Assembly (NCBI GenBank): GCA_020425085.1
Contig: JAGQRW010000015.1
Span: forward strand, 1 to 64,000
Direction of reading: 5' to 3'
DNA length: 64,000 nt
Source: Paracoccaceae bacterium
GTDB lineage: Bacteria > Pseudomonadota > Alphaproteobacteria > Rhodobacterales > Rhodobacteraceae
Below are positions 53,780-63,416 of this stretch, piece after piece (the stretch's first letter is position 1; every line of letters begins with the position of its first letter). The notes beneath the pieces were generated by a model. It was not told where the DNA came from. It worked only from the letters and a program-made list of their open reading frames with translations, and searched no databases. The translations under genes were made by a program, and so were the position numbers.

Positions 53780-53815
53780 TTACGGCGCAAACAGCGACGG
53801 GACAAGACAAAAACG

Positions 53816-54958
53816 CTATAATCCCATCTGCCGAACCGCCAGATCGCGCATGATCTCCTCCGAGCCGCCGCCAATGGCCATCACCTTGACCTCGCGATAA
53901 ATGCGTTCAACCCGGTTGCCGCGCAAATAGCCGGCCCCGCCGAAAATCTGCATCGCCTCGCTGGCAACGTATTCCAGCGCCTTGGAGGAAAAGAACTTGC
54001 CCTTGGAAATCTCAGCCACCGGCACCTCGCCTTGCTGACAGGACCAGCAGATTTGGTTGAGATAGGCCTCGACCACATCAATCCTGGCCGACATTTCGGC
54101 AATCTTGTGGCGGATCACCTGATGCCGGATCAGGGGCTGCCCGAAGGTCTGGCGCGTATTCGCCCATGCGATCGAATCCTCAAGACAGGTTTTCATCATC
54201 CCCAACATGGCGGCAATCGCCACCAGGCGTTCCATGTTGAAATTCTGCATGATCGCCAGGAACCCGGTATCAATCGCCCCCATCAGGTTGCCCTCTGGCA
54301 CCCGGCAATCGTCGAAATAAAGCGAGGCGGTGTCGGAACACCACCAGCCCATCTTGCGCTTGATCTCGGTGCGGCTGAAACCCGGCATGTCGGATTCAAC
54401 GAAAAACAGTGAAATACCGCGCAACCCCTCGCCACCGGTTCTGGCGCCGATGACGAAATAATCCGAATTCATACCGCCGGTGATAAAGGTCTTTTCACCG
54501 TTCAGCACAAAACAGTCGCCATCGCGCCGGGCGGTGGTTTTCATCGCCGCCACGTCCGATCCGCCGCCCGGTTCGGTGACGCCAAGGCTGGATGCCTTTT
54601 TGCCGCTGACGATATCCGCCAGCACCCGATCCCGGATCGCCTCCGACGCCAGCCGCTGGATCGGTTCGATCGAGATGGTGCGCCCGGCCAGTGCTGCGGT
54701 GACGCCACCGGCACCGGCACGGGCGAATTCCTCGCCATAGGCGGCACGCATGAAAACTTCGTCAAACCCCAGCCCGCCATATTTCTCATCAATCCCGAAC
54801 CCCCAGACGCCAAGCGCACCGACCTTTTGATGCAGTTCCGGCGGGATTTCGCCCGCCTCATCCCACTGATCGGCAAATGGCGTGATCTCAGCCGCCACGA
54901 AATTGCGCAACAGGTTGCGAAAGGCGCTGCGTTCTTCGTTGTCAAACGGGTTTTTCAT
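53816..54958 (-). CDS. acyl-CoA dehydrogenase
   Basis: 380 residues from MKNPFDNEERSAFR. FAD-binding acyl-CoA dehydrogenase fold with the flavin segments SLGVTEPGGGSDVAAM and NGEKTFITGGMNSDYFVIG; catalytic-region GGAGYLRGNRVERIYREV and IGGGSEEIMRDLAVRQMG, where the usual Glu is in GGGSEE. The branch includes citronellyl-CoA and short branched-chain enzymes. It is divergent from the AtuA-like gene across 116 bases, which suggests a shared control region. Substrate inferred as a branched or isoprenoid acyl-CoA. Confidence 0.88.
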   Translation of the reverse strand: MKNPFDNEERSAFRNLLRNFVAAEITPFADQWDEAGEIPPELHQKVGALGVWGFGIDEKYGGLGFDEVFMRAAYGEEFARAGAGGVTAALAGRTISIEPIQRLASEAIRDRVLADIVSGKKASSLGVTEPGGGSDVAAMKTTARRDGDCFVLNGEKTFITGGMNSDYFVIGARTGGEGLRGISLFFVESDMPGFSRTEIKRKMGWWCSDTASLYFDDCRVPEGNLMGAIDTGFLAIMQNFNMERLVAIAAMLGMMKTCLEDSIAWANTRQTFGQPLIRHQVIRHKIAEMSARIDVVEAYLNQICWSCQQGEVPVAEISKGKFFSSKALEYVASEAMQIFGGAGYLRGNRVERIYREVKVMAIGGGSEEIMRDLAVRQMGL

Positions 54959-55074
54959 CGGTTTTGCTGCCTGTCTGTGCCGCCACGTCCGGGCGTTTTC
55001 ATGTTGCAATCGATTTTCGGTCGGTTATCCCTAGTCGCATTGTCCGTTTCATATCAAGGGTGATACGCGAATTC

Positions 55075-56871
55075 ATGCCGGGTGCATCACAGACCATCAG
55101 GATCGGCGGCGCAAGCGGCTTTTGGGGCGATGCAGCACTTGCCACCGAACAGTTGCTGGGCGACGAAAAGCTTGATTTTATCGTCTATGACTATCTGGCG
55201 GAAATCACCATGGCGATCCTGGCGCGGATGCGCGCCGCCGATCCGGGTGCCGGTTTCGCCGGTGATTTCCTGACGGCGGCCATGCGCCCGAACCTGGCCG
55301 AAATCGCCCGCCAGCGGGTGCGCATCATCGCCAATGCCGGTGGCATGAACCCCGACGCCTGCGCTGCCGAGTTGCGGAAAATCATTGCCGATCAGGGGCT
55401 TCAACTCAAGGTTTCAACCGTTACCGGCGATGATCTGCTGCCCCGCGCCGCTGAACTGGCCAAGGCGGGTCATAGCGACATGTTCACCAATGCCGCCTTT
55501 CCGGACCCGGCGAGCATCGCCAGCATCAATGCCTATCTTGGCGCGTTCCCGATTGCCTTGGCGCTGGATCAGGGGGCCGACATCGTGCTGACCGGGCGCT
55601 GTGTCGACAGCGCGGTAACGCTGGGGGCGGCCATTCACGCCTTTGGCTGGCAGGCGGACAAATACGACCTTTTGGCCGCCGGATCGCTGGCCGGACACAT
55701 CCTTGAATGCGGCACCCAGGCGACGGGCGGCAATTTCACCGACTGGCACCTGATCAAGGGCGGCTTTGAAACCATCGGCTATCCCATCGCCGAGCTTGCC
55801 GCCGATGGTGGCGTGACCATCTCCAAGCCGGAAAATACCGGCGGGCTGGTCAGTGCCGGCACGGTTGCTGAACAACTGGTCTATGAAATCGGTGATCCGC
55901 AGGCCTATCTGTTGCCCGATGTGACCTGTGATTTTTCCGGCGTCACCATCCGGCAGACCGCACCTGACCGCGTGGCCCTGACCGGTGCCAAAGGCCGCGC
56001 CCCGACGGCGCATTACAAGACCTGCCTGACCTGGCAGGACGGTTGGCGCGGCGGCCATCTGTTCGGCTATTATGGCATTGACGCCGATCAAAAGGCCAAA
56101 GCCTTTGCCAGCGCCGCCATCAACCGCACCAGCGCCGCACTTGCGCGCCGCGAAATGGCCGGTTTCACCGAAACCAGCGTCGAAATTCTCGGCGCTGAAT
56201 CGCAGTTCGGAACCAATCGCCGCCCCGGCCCCTGGCGCGAAGTCAACGCCAAGATCGCCGTTCGCCACACCGCCGCCGCAGGCGTCGGTCTGTTTTTGAA
56301 AGAGGCAACCGGCCTTGGCCTTTCCGCCCCCCCCGGCCTGTCGGGGTTTGCCGGGGCAAGGCCGAAGCCCTCGCCGGTGATGGCGCTGTTTTCCTTTCTT
56401 TTGCCAAAGGAAGCGATCAGCGTCACCATCGCCGGCGAAACCGGCCGCCAGACCTACCGCGCGGCCATCCCCACCCTGCCCGCCAGCCCGCTCCGGCGCC
56501 CGGCAGAGCCGGCAAAACCGGCGGCTGAAATCGAAACCCGGCGGCTGTCGGTTATCGACCTCGCGCTGGCGCGCAGCGGCGACAAGGGAGACAGCGCCAA
56601 TATCGGCGTTATCGCCCGGCACCCGGACTATCTGCCACATCTGTGGCACCTGCTGAACGAGGCGGAGATTCGCAAGGTTTTCGGGCATTTCCTAAAGGGC
56701 GGGGTCGAACGCTATCTGCTGCCGGGCTGTCATGCCTTCAACATCGTGCTGAACGGGGTTCTGGGCGGCGGCGGTACATCCAGTCTGCGCAACGATCCCC
56801 AGGCCAAGGGTTATGCGCAACTGCTGCTGGCGCATCAGATCGAGGTTCCCAACTCATTGCTGGAGGTCTGA
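55075..56871 (+). CDS. acyclic terpene utilization AtuA-like protein (DUF1446)
   Basis: 598 residues from MPGASQTIRIGGASGFWGD; earlier frames lack a start. The N-terminal DUF1446 domain (about 8-370) has GGASGFWGDAALATEQLL, ANAGGMNPDACAAELRKI, TGRCVDSAVTLGAAIHAFG and GGNFTDWH; a C-terminal AtuA-associated domain (about 500-590) begins ALARSGDKGDSANIGVIAR. AtuA is needed for growth on citronellol in Pseudomonas aeruginosa but its reaction is unknown. Its TGA is two bases before the carboxylase beta ATG. Orthology to atuA itself is uncertain, so no symbol is given. Confidence 0.85.
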   Translation: MPGASQTIRIGGASGFWGDAALATEQLLGDEKLDFIVYDYLAEITMAILARMRAADPGAGFAGDFLTAAMRPNLAEIARQRVRIIANAGGMNPDACAAELRKIIADQGLQLKVSTVTGDDLLPRAAELAKAGHSDMFTNAAFPDPASIASINAYLGAFPIALALDQGADIVLTGRCVDSAVTLGAAIHAFGWQADKYDLLAAGSLAGHILECGTQATGGNFTDWHLIKGGFETIGYPIAELAADGGVTISKPENTGGLVSAGTVAEQLVYEIGDPQAYLLPDVTCDFSGVTIRQTAPDRVALTGAKGRAPTAHYKTCLTWQDGWRGGHLFGYYGIDADQKAKAFASAAINRTSAALARREMAGFTETSVEILGAESQFGTNRRPGPWREVNAKIAVRHTAAAGVGLFLKEATGLGLSAPPGLSGFAGARPKPSPVMALFSFLLPKEAISVTIAGETGRQTYRAAIPTLPASPLRRPAEPAKPAAEIETRRLSVIDLALARSGDKGDSANIGVIARHPDYLPHLWHLLNEAEIRKVFGHFLKGGVERYLLPGCHAFNIVLNGVLGGGGTSSLRNDPQAKGYAQLLLAHQIEVPNSLLEV

Positions 56872-56873
56872 AC

Positions 56874-58493
56874 ATGGCCGAATTTCAATCGCGTCTGATC
56901 ACCGACAGCGACAGTTTCGCCGCCAACCGGCAGGACATGCTGGCGCTGATCGACCGCGTGCGCGGCCTGGAAGACCGCGCCAAAGACTTGTCGGAAAAAC
57001 GCCGGGAGCGGTTTCAGGAACGAGGCCAGCTAAGCCCGCGCGAACGCCTGGCCGCCCTGCTTGATCCCGGTATGCCCTATCTTGAGCTATACAACATGGC
57101 GTCCTATCTGGTCGATGACGCCAACCCGGAAACCAGCGTGCCAGGGGCGTCGATCCTGACCGGGATCGGTTTCGTTTCCGGGGTGCGCTGTCTGGTCTTT
57201 GTCGATGACAGCGGCATCAATGCCGGGGCATCCACGTCAAAGACCGTCGATAAGGCGTTGGGATGTATTGATATTGCAATTAGGCAAAAACTGCCTTTCC
57301 TGCATCTGGTGGAAAGCGCCGGTGCCAATCTGATGGCCTATACGGTCGAACTCTGGGCGCATGGCGGTGGCCTGTTTGCCGGACTGGCAAGGCTGTCGGC
57401 GGCGGGAATTCCGGTGATCACCGTGCTTCACGGCCCCTCGACCGCGGGCGGGGCCTATCAGCCGGGCTTGAGCGATTATGTCATCGGCGTGAAAAACAAC
57501 GGCATGGCGATGCTGGGCGGTGCCGCACTGGTCAAGGCCGCCACCGGTGAAGTGTCCGACGACGCCAGCCTTGGCAGCGTGGAAATGCACGCAACCACCA
57601 CCGGCCTGATCGAATACCTGGCCGAGGATGACGCCCACGGCATAGAGATCGCCCGCGATCTGGTGGCACGGCTGGACTGGAATCGTGGCTTGCGCATCGC
57701 AAAGCGTCAGGCGGCAAAGCCGCTGTTTGACGCCGATAGCATCCTTGGCCTCGTGCCGGTCGATTATCACAAACCTTATGACATGCGTGAACTGGCGGCG
57801 CGGTTGGTGGATGGCTCGGACTTCATCGAGTTCAAACCTGAATATGGCGCTGCAACCATTTGTCTGCAAAGCAAATTGATGGATCATGTGATTGGCATTA
57901 TCGGCAATAACGGCCCGCTTGACCCGCATGGTGCCGCCAAGGCGACGCATTTCCTGCAAGCCTGCGATCAGGCCGGTCATCCGGTAATTTTTCTCAACAA
58001 CACCACCGGTTACATGGTCGGGCTGGAATATGAACAAGGTGGCATGATCAAACACGGATCAAAGATGATTCAGGCAGTAACCAACCTCAGGGTGCCGAAA
58101 ATCTCGATCTATGTCGGTGCCAGTTTCGGGGCGGGAAATTACGGCATGTGCGGCTATGCCTTCCGGCCCGATTTCCTGTTTACCTGGCCAAACGCCGTCA
58201 CCGGGGTGATGGGCGGAGAACAGGCGGCCGGCACCATGCAACAGGTGATGGAAATTGCCGCAAAACGCCGGGGCCAGCCGATAGACAGCGCCAAGATGCA
58301 GGCGCAATCCCTTGCGATCAAACAGCATTTTGATCGTCAATCCGATGCGTTCCACACTTCGGGGCGGGTGCTTGATCATGGCATGATCGACCCGCGCGAC
58401 ACCAGAAACCTGTTGGGATTCTGCCTTGATACCTGTGCCGAGGCACGGGCGCGCAGCCTCAGGCCCAACAGTTTCGGCGTGGCAAGGATGTGA
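56874..58493 (+). CDS. acyl-CoA carboxylase, carboxyltransferase (beta) subunit
   Basis: 539 residues from MAEFQSRLITDSDSF, two bases after the AtuA stop. N-terminal half: RGQLSPRERLAALLDPGMPY, GHGPSTAGGAYQPG-type loop (HGPSTAGGAYQPGLSDY); C-terminal half: NNTTGYMVGLEYEQGGMIKHG and SFGAGNYGMCGYAFRPDF. These fit the methylcrotonyl-/geranyl-CoA carboxylase beta family. The active-site loops depart from standard methylcrotonyl enzymes (GPSTAGG in place of GSCTAGG), so the substrate could be another branched enoyl-CoA. Works with the biotin-bearing alpha subunit encoded next. Confidence 0.88.
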   Translation: MAEFQSRLITDSDSFAANRQDMLALIDRVRGLEDRAKDLSEKRRERFQERGQLSPRERLAALLDPGMPYLELYNMASYLVDDANPETSVPGASILTGIGFVSGVRCLVFVDDSGINAGASTSKTVDKALGCIDIAIRQKLPFLHLVESAGANLMAYTVELWAHGGGLFAGLARLSAAGIPVITVLHGPSTAGGAYQPGLSDYVIGVKNNGMAMLGGAALVKAATGEVSDDASLGSVEMHATTTGLIEYLAEDDAHGIEIARDLVARLDWNRGLRIAKRQAAKPLFDADSILGLVPVDYHKPYDMRELAARLVDGSDFIEFKPEYGAATICLQSKLMDHVIGIIGNNGPLDPHGAAKATHFLQACDQAGHPVIFLNNTTGYMVGLEYEQGGMIKHGSKMIQAVTNLRVPKISIYVGASFGAGNYGMCGYAFRPDFLFTWPNAVTGVMGGEQAAGTMQQVMEIAAKRRGQPIDSAKMQAQSLAIKQHFDRQSDAFHTSGRVLDHGMIDPRDTRNLLGFCLDTCAEARARSLRPNSFGVARM

Positions 58494-58548
58494 GGTATCT
58501 CATGCAACTCATTGTTATTAAATTTATATCACTTACGGGTGCCAACAG

Positions 58549-60534
58549 ATGAAACCTCGGGAAACCCGGTTTTCGCGGCTGTTTATCGCCAATCGCGGTG
58601 AAATCGCCCTTCGCATCATGCGGACGGCCAAACTTGCCGGGCTGGAAACCGTGGCGGTCCATACCGATGCCGATGCCGACGCACCCTATGTGGCATTTGC
58701 CGATCAGGCGGTCAGGATCGGCAAAGGGCCGGTAGGCGACAGTTACCTTGACGCCGACAAGCTGTTGGCGGCGGCAGTGGCCAGCGGGGCGGATGCCCTT
58801 CACCCCGGCTATGGCTTTTTGTCGGAAAACGCCGATTTTGCCGCAGCGGTCATGGCTGCCGGGCTGGTTTTCGTCGGCCCATCCGCCGACGCCATTGCCG
58901 CCATGGGCAACAAGGCGGCGGCCAAACGGCTGATGCAGGCGGCGGGGGTACCCTGCCTGCCGGGTTATGAGGGCGAGGATCAATCTGATGCCAGCCTGAT
59001 CCTTGCCGCCAGAACCATCGGCATGCCGCTGATGGTCAAGGCGGCAGCGGGTGGCGGCGGGCGCGGCATGCGGCTGGTTCTTGATCCTGCCGAACTGCCC
59101 CACGCCCTGACCGAAGCGCGGGCAGAGGCCATCAGCGCCTTTGGCTCAGCCCAGTTGATCCTTGAACGCGCCATCACCGATGCGCGGCATGTGGAAATCC
59201 AGATTTTCGCCGACCGGCACGGCAATACCATCCATCTGGGCGAGCGCGACTGTTCGATTCAGCGGCGCCACCAGAAGGTGATCGAGGAATCCCCCTCGCC
59301 CGCCGTCAATGCCGATCTGCGTGCAAAGATGGGCCAGGCCGCCGTAAACGCCGCCCGCGCCATTGATTATGAAGGGGCGGGAACGGTCGAATTTCTGCTG
59401 GATCAAAGCGGCGAGTATTATTTTCTGGAGATGAATACCCGGCTTCAGGTGGAACACCCGGTAACCGAACTTGTCACCGGCATCGACCTTGTGGACCTGC
59501 AACTGAAGGTGGCGGCAGGCCAACCACTTGGCCTTGGACAAGACGACATCCACCCCCAGGGCCACGCCATCGAGGCGCGGCTATACGCCGAAGACCCCGC
59601 CCGTGATTTTCTGCCGGATAGCGGCAGGATCATCCACTGGCAACCGCCCCGTGGCGATGGCATCAGGGTCGACAGCGGCATTGCCGAGGGGATTGTCGTT
59701 TCGCCCTTCTATGACCCGATGCTGGCGAAAATCATCGCCTATGGGCCGGATCGTGAAACCGCACGCAAACGGCTGATCGCGGCACTGGCCTCAGCACCGT
59801 TGTTTGGCCCCCGAAACAACCGTGATTTTCTGATTGATGTCCTGTCGTCGGACGGCTTTGCCACGGGCAAGACAACCACCGGGTTTCTTGGCCATGGTTT
59901 TGACATGGCGTCGGCTGAACCCGATTTCGCCACGCTGGCAACCCTGGCGGCACTGGCCTTTGCCGAGGCACAAAAAGCCGCAGCGGCCAGGTCGCTGTCG
60001 TCGCCGGAACTGTTGGGATGGGGCAGCCCGGGCGCGCTGAACAGTCGCTTTGCCATTCGCCAGCAGGATCAGGTTCTGAACCTGCAACTGACGCTAATGC
60101 CGGATGGTGCGTTGACCGTGCGGTCGAACGAAAACAGCGCCAGCGCAAGGTTTCGCGGCGATGACCTTTATATCGACGGCAAAAAACGCCAGATCGTTGC
60201 CTTTTGTCGTGATGGCACGCGGTATTTTCTGGCCGACCAGAGGCAAACCCACCGGTTTCACCTGAACCGACCGACCGACCATGCCACCGACAGTCAGGGC
60301 GGCAGCCGCCTGATCGCACCGATGCATGGCAGTATTCGCGACATATTTGTTGAACCCGGCGACCGGGTGGAAAAAGGCAGCCGCCTGCTGGTACTGGAGG
60401 CGATGAAGATGCAGCACGAACTATTGGCCGAGGTGGCGGGCATTGTCACCGCCATCAACGCCCGTCAGGGTCAGCAGGTTGCCATCGGCTCGGTTCTGGT
60501 AACCATCGAACCGGATCAGGACAGAACAACATGA
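58549..60534 (+). CDS. acyl-CoA carboxylase, biotin carboxylase (alpha) subunit
   Basis: A 661-residue protein with ATP-grasp biotin carboxylase (about 5-450; LFIANRGEIALRIMRTAK, KAAAGGGGRGMRLV, FLEMNTRLQVEHPVTE) and a C-terminal biotinyl domain with the biotin lysine in VLEAMKMQHELLAE. The middle region is that of methylcrotonyl/geranyl-type alpha subunits. It carboxylates biotin with ATP and bicarbonate and hands the CO2 to the beta subunit. Its final TGA overlaps the next gene's ATG (ATGA). Confidence 0.92.
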   Translation: MKPRETRFSRLFIANRGEIALRIMRTAKLAGLETVAVHTDADADAPYVAFADQAVRIGKGPVGDSYLDADKLLAAAVASGADALHPGYGFLSENADFAAAVMAAGLVFVGPSADAIAAMGNKAAAKRLMQAAGVPCLPGYEGEDQSDASLILAARTIGMPLMVKAAAGGGGRGMRLVLDPAELPHALTEARAEAISAFGSAQLILERAITDARHVEIQIFADRHGNTIHLGERDCSIQRRHQKVIEESPSPAVNADLRAKMGQAAVNAARAIDYEGAGTVEFLLDQSGEYYFLEMNTRLQVEHPVTELVTGIDLVDLQLKVAAGQPLGLGQDDIHPQGHAIEARLYAEDPARDFLPDSGRIIHWQPPRGDGIRVDSGIAEGIVVSPFYDPMLAKIIAYGPDRETARKRLIAALASAPLFGPRNNRDFLIDVLSSDGFATGKTTTGFLGHGFDMASAEPDFATLATLAALAFAEAQKAAAARSLSSPELLGWGSPGALNSRFAIRQQDQVLNLQLTLMPDGALTVRSNENSASARFRGDDLYIDGKKRQIVAFCRDGTRYFLADQRQTHRFHLNRPTDHATDSQGGSRLIAPMHGSIRDIFVEPGDRVEKGSRLLVLEAMKMQHELLAEVAGIVTAINARQGQQVAIGSVLVTIEPDQDRTT

Positions 60535-61367
60535 ACGATACCCGACCAACGATGCCGCAAGCCGAGGATTTTCGCCACGAAAGCCGGGTACTGGCCGAAC
60601 TTCTGGCCCCCCTGGCCGAAGACGATTACAACATCCCGACCCTGTTCAAGGGCTGGACCATCAACGATGTGCTTGGCCATCTGCACATGTTCAACGTCGC
60701 CGCCGAACTGACCCTCAACGATATTGCCGCCTTTCAGGTGCTGTTTGGCCGCATCGCCCGTGAACTGGCGGCCGGACGCAGCATGTTGGAAACCCAGTTC
60801 AGCTTTCTGGACGGATTACATGGCCGCGCCCTTTTCGATGCCTGGCTGGCGGCGGCGGAAAGGACTGCCGATCTTTACGGCCAGGCCGATCCCAAGGCGC
60901 GGGTGAAATGGGCCGGGCCGGACATGAGCACGCTTTCGGCAATCACCGCGCGGCAGATGGAAACCTGGGCGCATGGGCAAGAGGTGTTCGACCGGTTGGG
61001 TGCGGTTCGACTGGAATCCGATCGCATCCGCAACATCGTCCATCTTGGCGTCAATACCTATGGCTGGTCGTTCCTGAACCGGGGCCTGCCGGTGCCGGAA
61101 CCGGCGCCGCAACTAAGCCTTACCGCCCCGTCAGGGACCATCTGGCAATGGAACACCGAACAGGCAGACAACGCCATCAGCGGTTTGGCGGTGGAATTTG
61201 CCCAGGTGGTGACACAGGTGCGCCATATCGACGATACAGCACTTGTGACCAGCGGTCCCACGGCGCGCCGCTGGATGGAAATCGCCCAGTGTTTCGCCGG
61301 CAAGCCCGAGGATCCGCCCGCCAGGGGCAGCCGCCATATCGCAACCCCATCGCCGCGAGGCCGATAA
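60531..61367 (+). CDS. TIGR03084 family / DinB-like metal-binding protein
   Basis: A 278-residue protein with an N-terminal helical DinB/maleylpyruvate-isomerase-like fold. Possible metal residues are histidines in NDVLGHLHMFNVAAEL and ETWAHGQEVFDRLG. The C-terminal region (about 180-270) is beta-rich with FAQVVTQVRHIDDTALVTSG. Members occur mainly in actinobacteria and in some proteobacteria beside acyl-CoA genes; function is unknown. The ATG overlaps the biotin carboxylase stop, so it is translationally coupled to the carboxylase operon. Confidence 0.8.
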   Translation: MNDTRPTMPQAEDFRHESRVLAELLAPLAEDDYNIPTLFKGWTINDVLGHLHMFNVAAELTLNDIAAFQVLFGRIARELAAGRSMLETQFSFLDGLHGRALFDAWLAAAERTADLYGQADPKARVKWAGPDMSTLSAITARQMETWAHGQEVFDRLGAVRLESDRIRNIVHLGVNTYGWSFLNRGLPVPEPAPQLSLTAPSGTIWQWNTEQADNAISGLAVEFAQVVTQVRHIDDTALVTSGPTARRWMEIAQCFAGKPEDPPARGSRHIATPSPRGR

Positions 61368-61383
61368 AGCCAGCCACCAGTTT

Positions 61384-61857
61384 TCAGAACCGGGTGCGAC
61401 CGGCAAAGCGTTCGAGTTTGTTCAATGCCGTATTCAGCGCCTGAACCTCCCTGGCATCAAGGCTGGCCATCAACTGTTCTTGCCGCCTGACCACAACCGG
61501 TGCGGTCTGCCGGTAAAGTTCACGGCCCTTGCAGGTCAACCTCAGCAGGCGTGGTTGCTGGTCGGCCTGATCCTCGACGGTGCTGACCAGCCCGTCCCTG
61601 ATCATCGTCTTCAGGCAATGGCTGATCTGCCCCTTGTCAAGTTCGGACAGGCGTGAAACCTCGGCGCGGGTCAACGGCTCGTTATCGCCGAGGATCGCCA
61701 GAATTCGCCACTGCATCAGTGAAACGCCCGGCCCGTTGGCCAGCAACCTGACCATCTGCGCCGACAGCCTGGCATGCACCCGCGACAATCTGTAAGTCAG
61801 AAAATTCTGTATATGCAACGGCGCCGGGTCCGCACCGTCGGACTTGTCACTCGTCAT
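61384..61857 (-). CDS. MarR family transcriptional regulator
   Basis: 157 residues from MTSDKSDGADPAPL; the ribosome site is weak. The winged helix is visible as VSLMQWRILAILGDNEPLTR then AEVSRLSELDKGQISHCLKT and MIRDGLVSTVEDQADQQPRL. It ends 16 bases from the convergent TIGR03084 gene and probably regulates that operon. It is clearly distinct in sequence from the MarR protein at 53267-53731. A small inverted repeat sits nine bases before its start. Confidence 0.9.
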   Translation of the reverse strand: MTSDKSDGADPAPLHIQNFLTYRLSRVHARLSAQMVRLLANGPGVSLMQWRILAILGDNEPLTRAEVSRLSELDKGQISHCLKTMIRDGLVSTVEDQADQQPRLLRLTCKGRELYRQTAPVVVRRQEQLMASLDAREVQALNTALNKLERFAGRTRF

Positions 61858-61865
61858 ACCCACAC

Positions 61866-61882
61866 CACTTTTGCGCCAAGTG
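61866..61882 (-). promoter_or_regulatory. possible MarR operator
   Basis: CACTT-ttgcgcc-AAGTG (61866-61882), a five-base inverted repeat over 17 bases directly in front of the second MarR gene. Size and location fit autoregulation. Confidence 0.35.
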
Positions 61883-62018
61883 TTGCAGTCTTTTGCCGTT
61901 GGGTCAACATTTCCGCCAAACGGGGCAGGTATCTCGGGCCAAAGGCAGCCGGCCGGTGTCACCTGACGGACACCGGCCGGACTGTTGCCTGCACGATCAT
62001 TTGCCTTTGCGGTTCGCC

Positions 62019-63416
62019 TCAGATGAACCGCAACAGCACCTCACCATAGCCCGATTGCGCAAAGCCGATCGCGGCCCCGGTCAGCGCCATCGCCCGCGCC
62101 GTCACCCCGAGATCTTCGCGCCCCAGAACGTTGTAGGTCAGCAACGCCGCCCCCACCGGCAGCGCCACCACCAGCAGCGTTGCATTGAAGGTGTATGTGG
62201 TCAGCCGTTGCGGCAGCGGTGCCTTGACTGCCGGGCCGAAATGGAACCCCCGCGGCTTTTCCTCGTCGTAAAGGGCGGCGCGCAGTTTCTGCATTTCCTC
62301 CGACATCGGCGCCGGAATATCGGGCGTGTCATTGGCGATGCTTGCAGTTTTGATCCGGACCGAGGCATTGATCGGCCCCGGGCGCGGCAGGCTGGTGCGC
62401 GAACCGACCTCCCATTCGTTCGAGGCAGTCTTGGGGTTTACCGGGCGCGGTGGAGCCAGCCCCTCGGCGGGTGGGCTTGACTGGGGTGTTTGCGCCAGAT
62501 GGTCGGGGCGCACCGAACGCGCCCGCCCTGCCCTGTCGTCTGCGGAAAGCGCCAGGCGGATGGTTTGCGGACGCGGCGCATTTTTCCGGCGATTGCTTTT
62601 TTGCGCAACCTTGGCCCAGATATTGCCGCTATGCGTCGATGGCCCGACCTCGCCTGACAGGATCACCCCGTTCTTTGCCGGTTGGTCGCCTGTTTCTGGC
62701 GTATCGGAATCATCGGTTGCGACCTTGGTTTCGGCGGCCAGTGGCATTTCCGGCTGGTCGTTCTGTTTCTGGAATTCCAGATCGCAACGCTGCCACAGCA
62801 GATCCTCGTCCGGGTCGGCAAAGCGATCCAACCTTGGCGGCAGGCTGGTTTGTTCGGTTTCGGGGTTTTCGGCTGGAACGATTTCAGCGTCAGCGTCTTG
62901 ATCAACTGCGGTGTCGTCAACCGCCTCCGGATGTTCCACCGCCTCGGAATGAAACGGCAGATCGGCGATCAATTGATCAAAATCCTCAGGGGTGAACGGA
63001 TGATCAAAGCTGCGCCACAGCACCAGATCCGGTGGATTGCTGGCCTGAATCCGGCCAACAACCGAGCGGCAGATTTCCTCGCGGTGATCGGCGACCAGGG
63101 TGGAGCTACCGGTTTTCAGGCCATAGCCCACCGCCAGCAGCATCATCTCGCTATAGTCGTCATCCCGGTCCTGCGCGCGGCATTTACCGGTGCCGGACCT
63201 GTCCCGATCCCGAAGGGTGTTGCAACAGGCCGCAACCACCCGCGAACCGTCGATATCGAATACCGCGAAATCATCGTATTCCCAGGTCAGATCGAAACTT
63301 TCATGCTCGCTGCTGCGCAGCGCCAGTTCCAGTTCGGCAACATAGCTGCGGAAATTGATATCGGGCTTGTTCTTGAATAGCAGCGATACAATGGTGCTGG
63401 TGGTTACGTTACGCAT
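62019..63416 (-). CDS. hypothetical protein with C-terminal membrane segments
   Basis: 465 residues from MRNVTTSTIVSLLFKNKP. The N-terminal domain (about 1-150) is compact, with NFRSYVAELELALRSSEHES, CCNTLRDRDRSG and ADHREEICRSVVGRIQ. A long acidic and proline/serine-rich linker (about 170-370) follows; the C-terminus holds two hydrophobic helices (about 408-428 and 440-458). No family is recognised. This layout, a soluble N-terminal part tethered by a flexible linker to two membrane helices, is seen in some Rhodobacteraceae unknowns. It stands alone, about 160 bases from the convergent-side MarR gene leader. Confidence 0.65.
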   Translation of the reverse strand: MRNVTTSTIVSLLFKNKPDINFRSYVAELELALRSSEHESFDLTWEYDDFAVFDIDGSRVVAACCNTLRDRDRSGTGKCRAQDRDDDYSEMMLLAVGYGLKTGSSTLVADHREEICRSVVGRIQASNPPDLVLWRSFDHPFTPEDFDQLIADLPFHSEAVEHPEAVDDTAVDQDADAEIVPAENPETEQTSLPPRLDRFADPDEDLLWQRCDLEFQKQNDQPEMPLAAETKVATDDSDTPETGDQPAKNGVILSGEVGPSTHSGNIWAKVAQKSNRRKNAPRPQTIRLALSADDRAGRARSVRPDHLAQTPQSSPPAEGLAPPRPVNPKTASNEWEVGSRTSLPRPGPINASVRIKTASIANDTPDIPAPMSEEMQKLRAALYDEEKPRGFHFGPAVKAPLPQRLTTYTFNATLLVVALPVGAALLTYNVLGREDLGVTARAMALTGAAIGFAQSGYGEVLLRFI

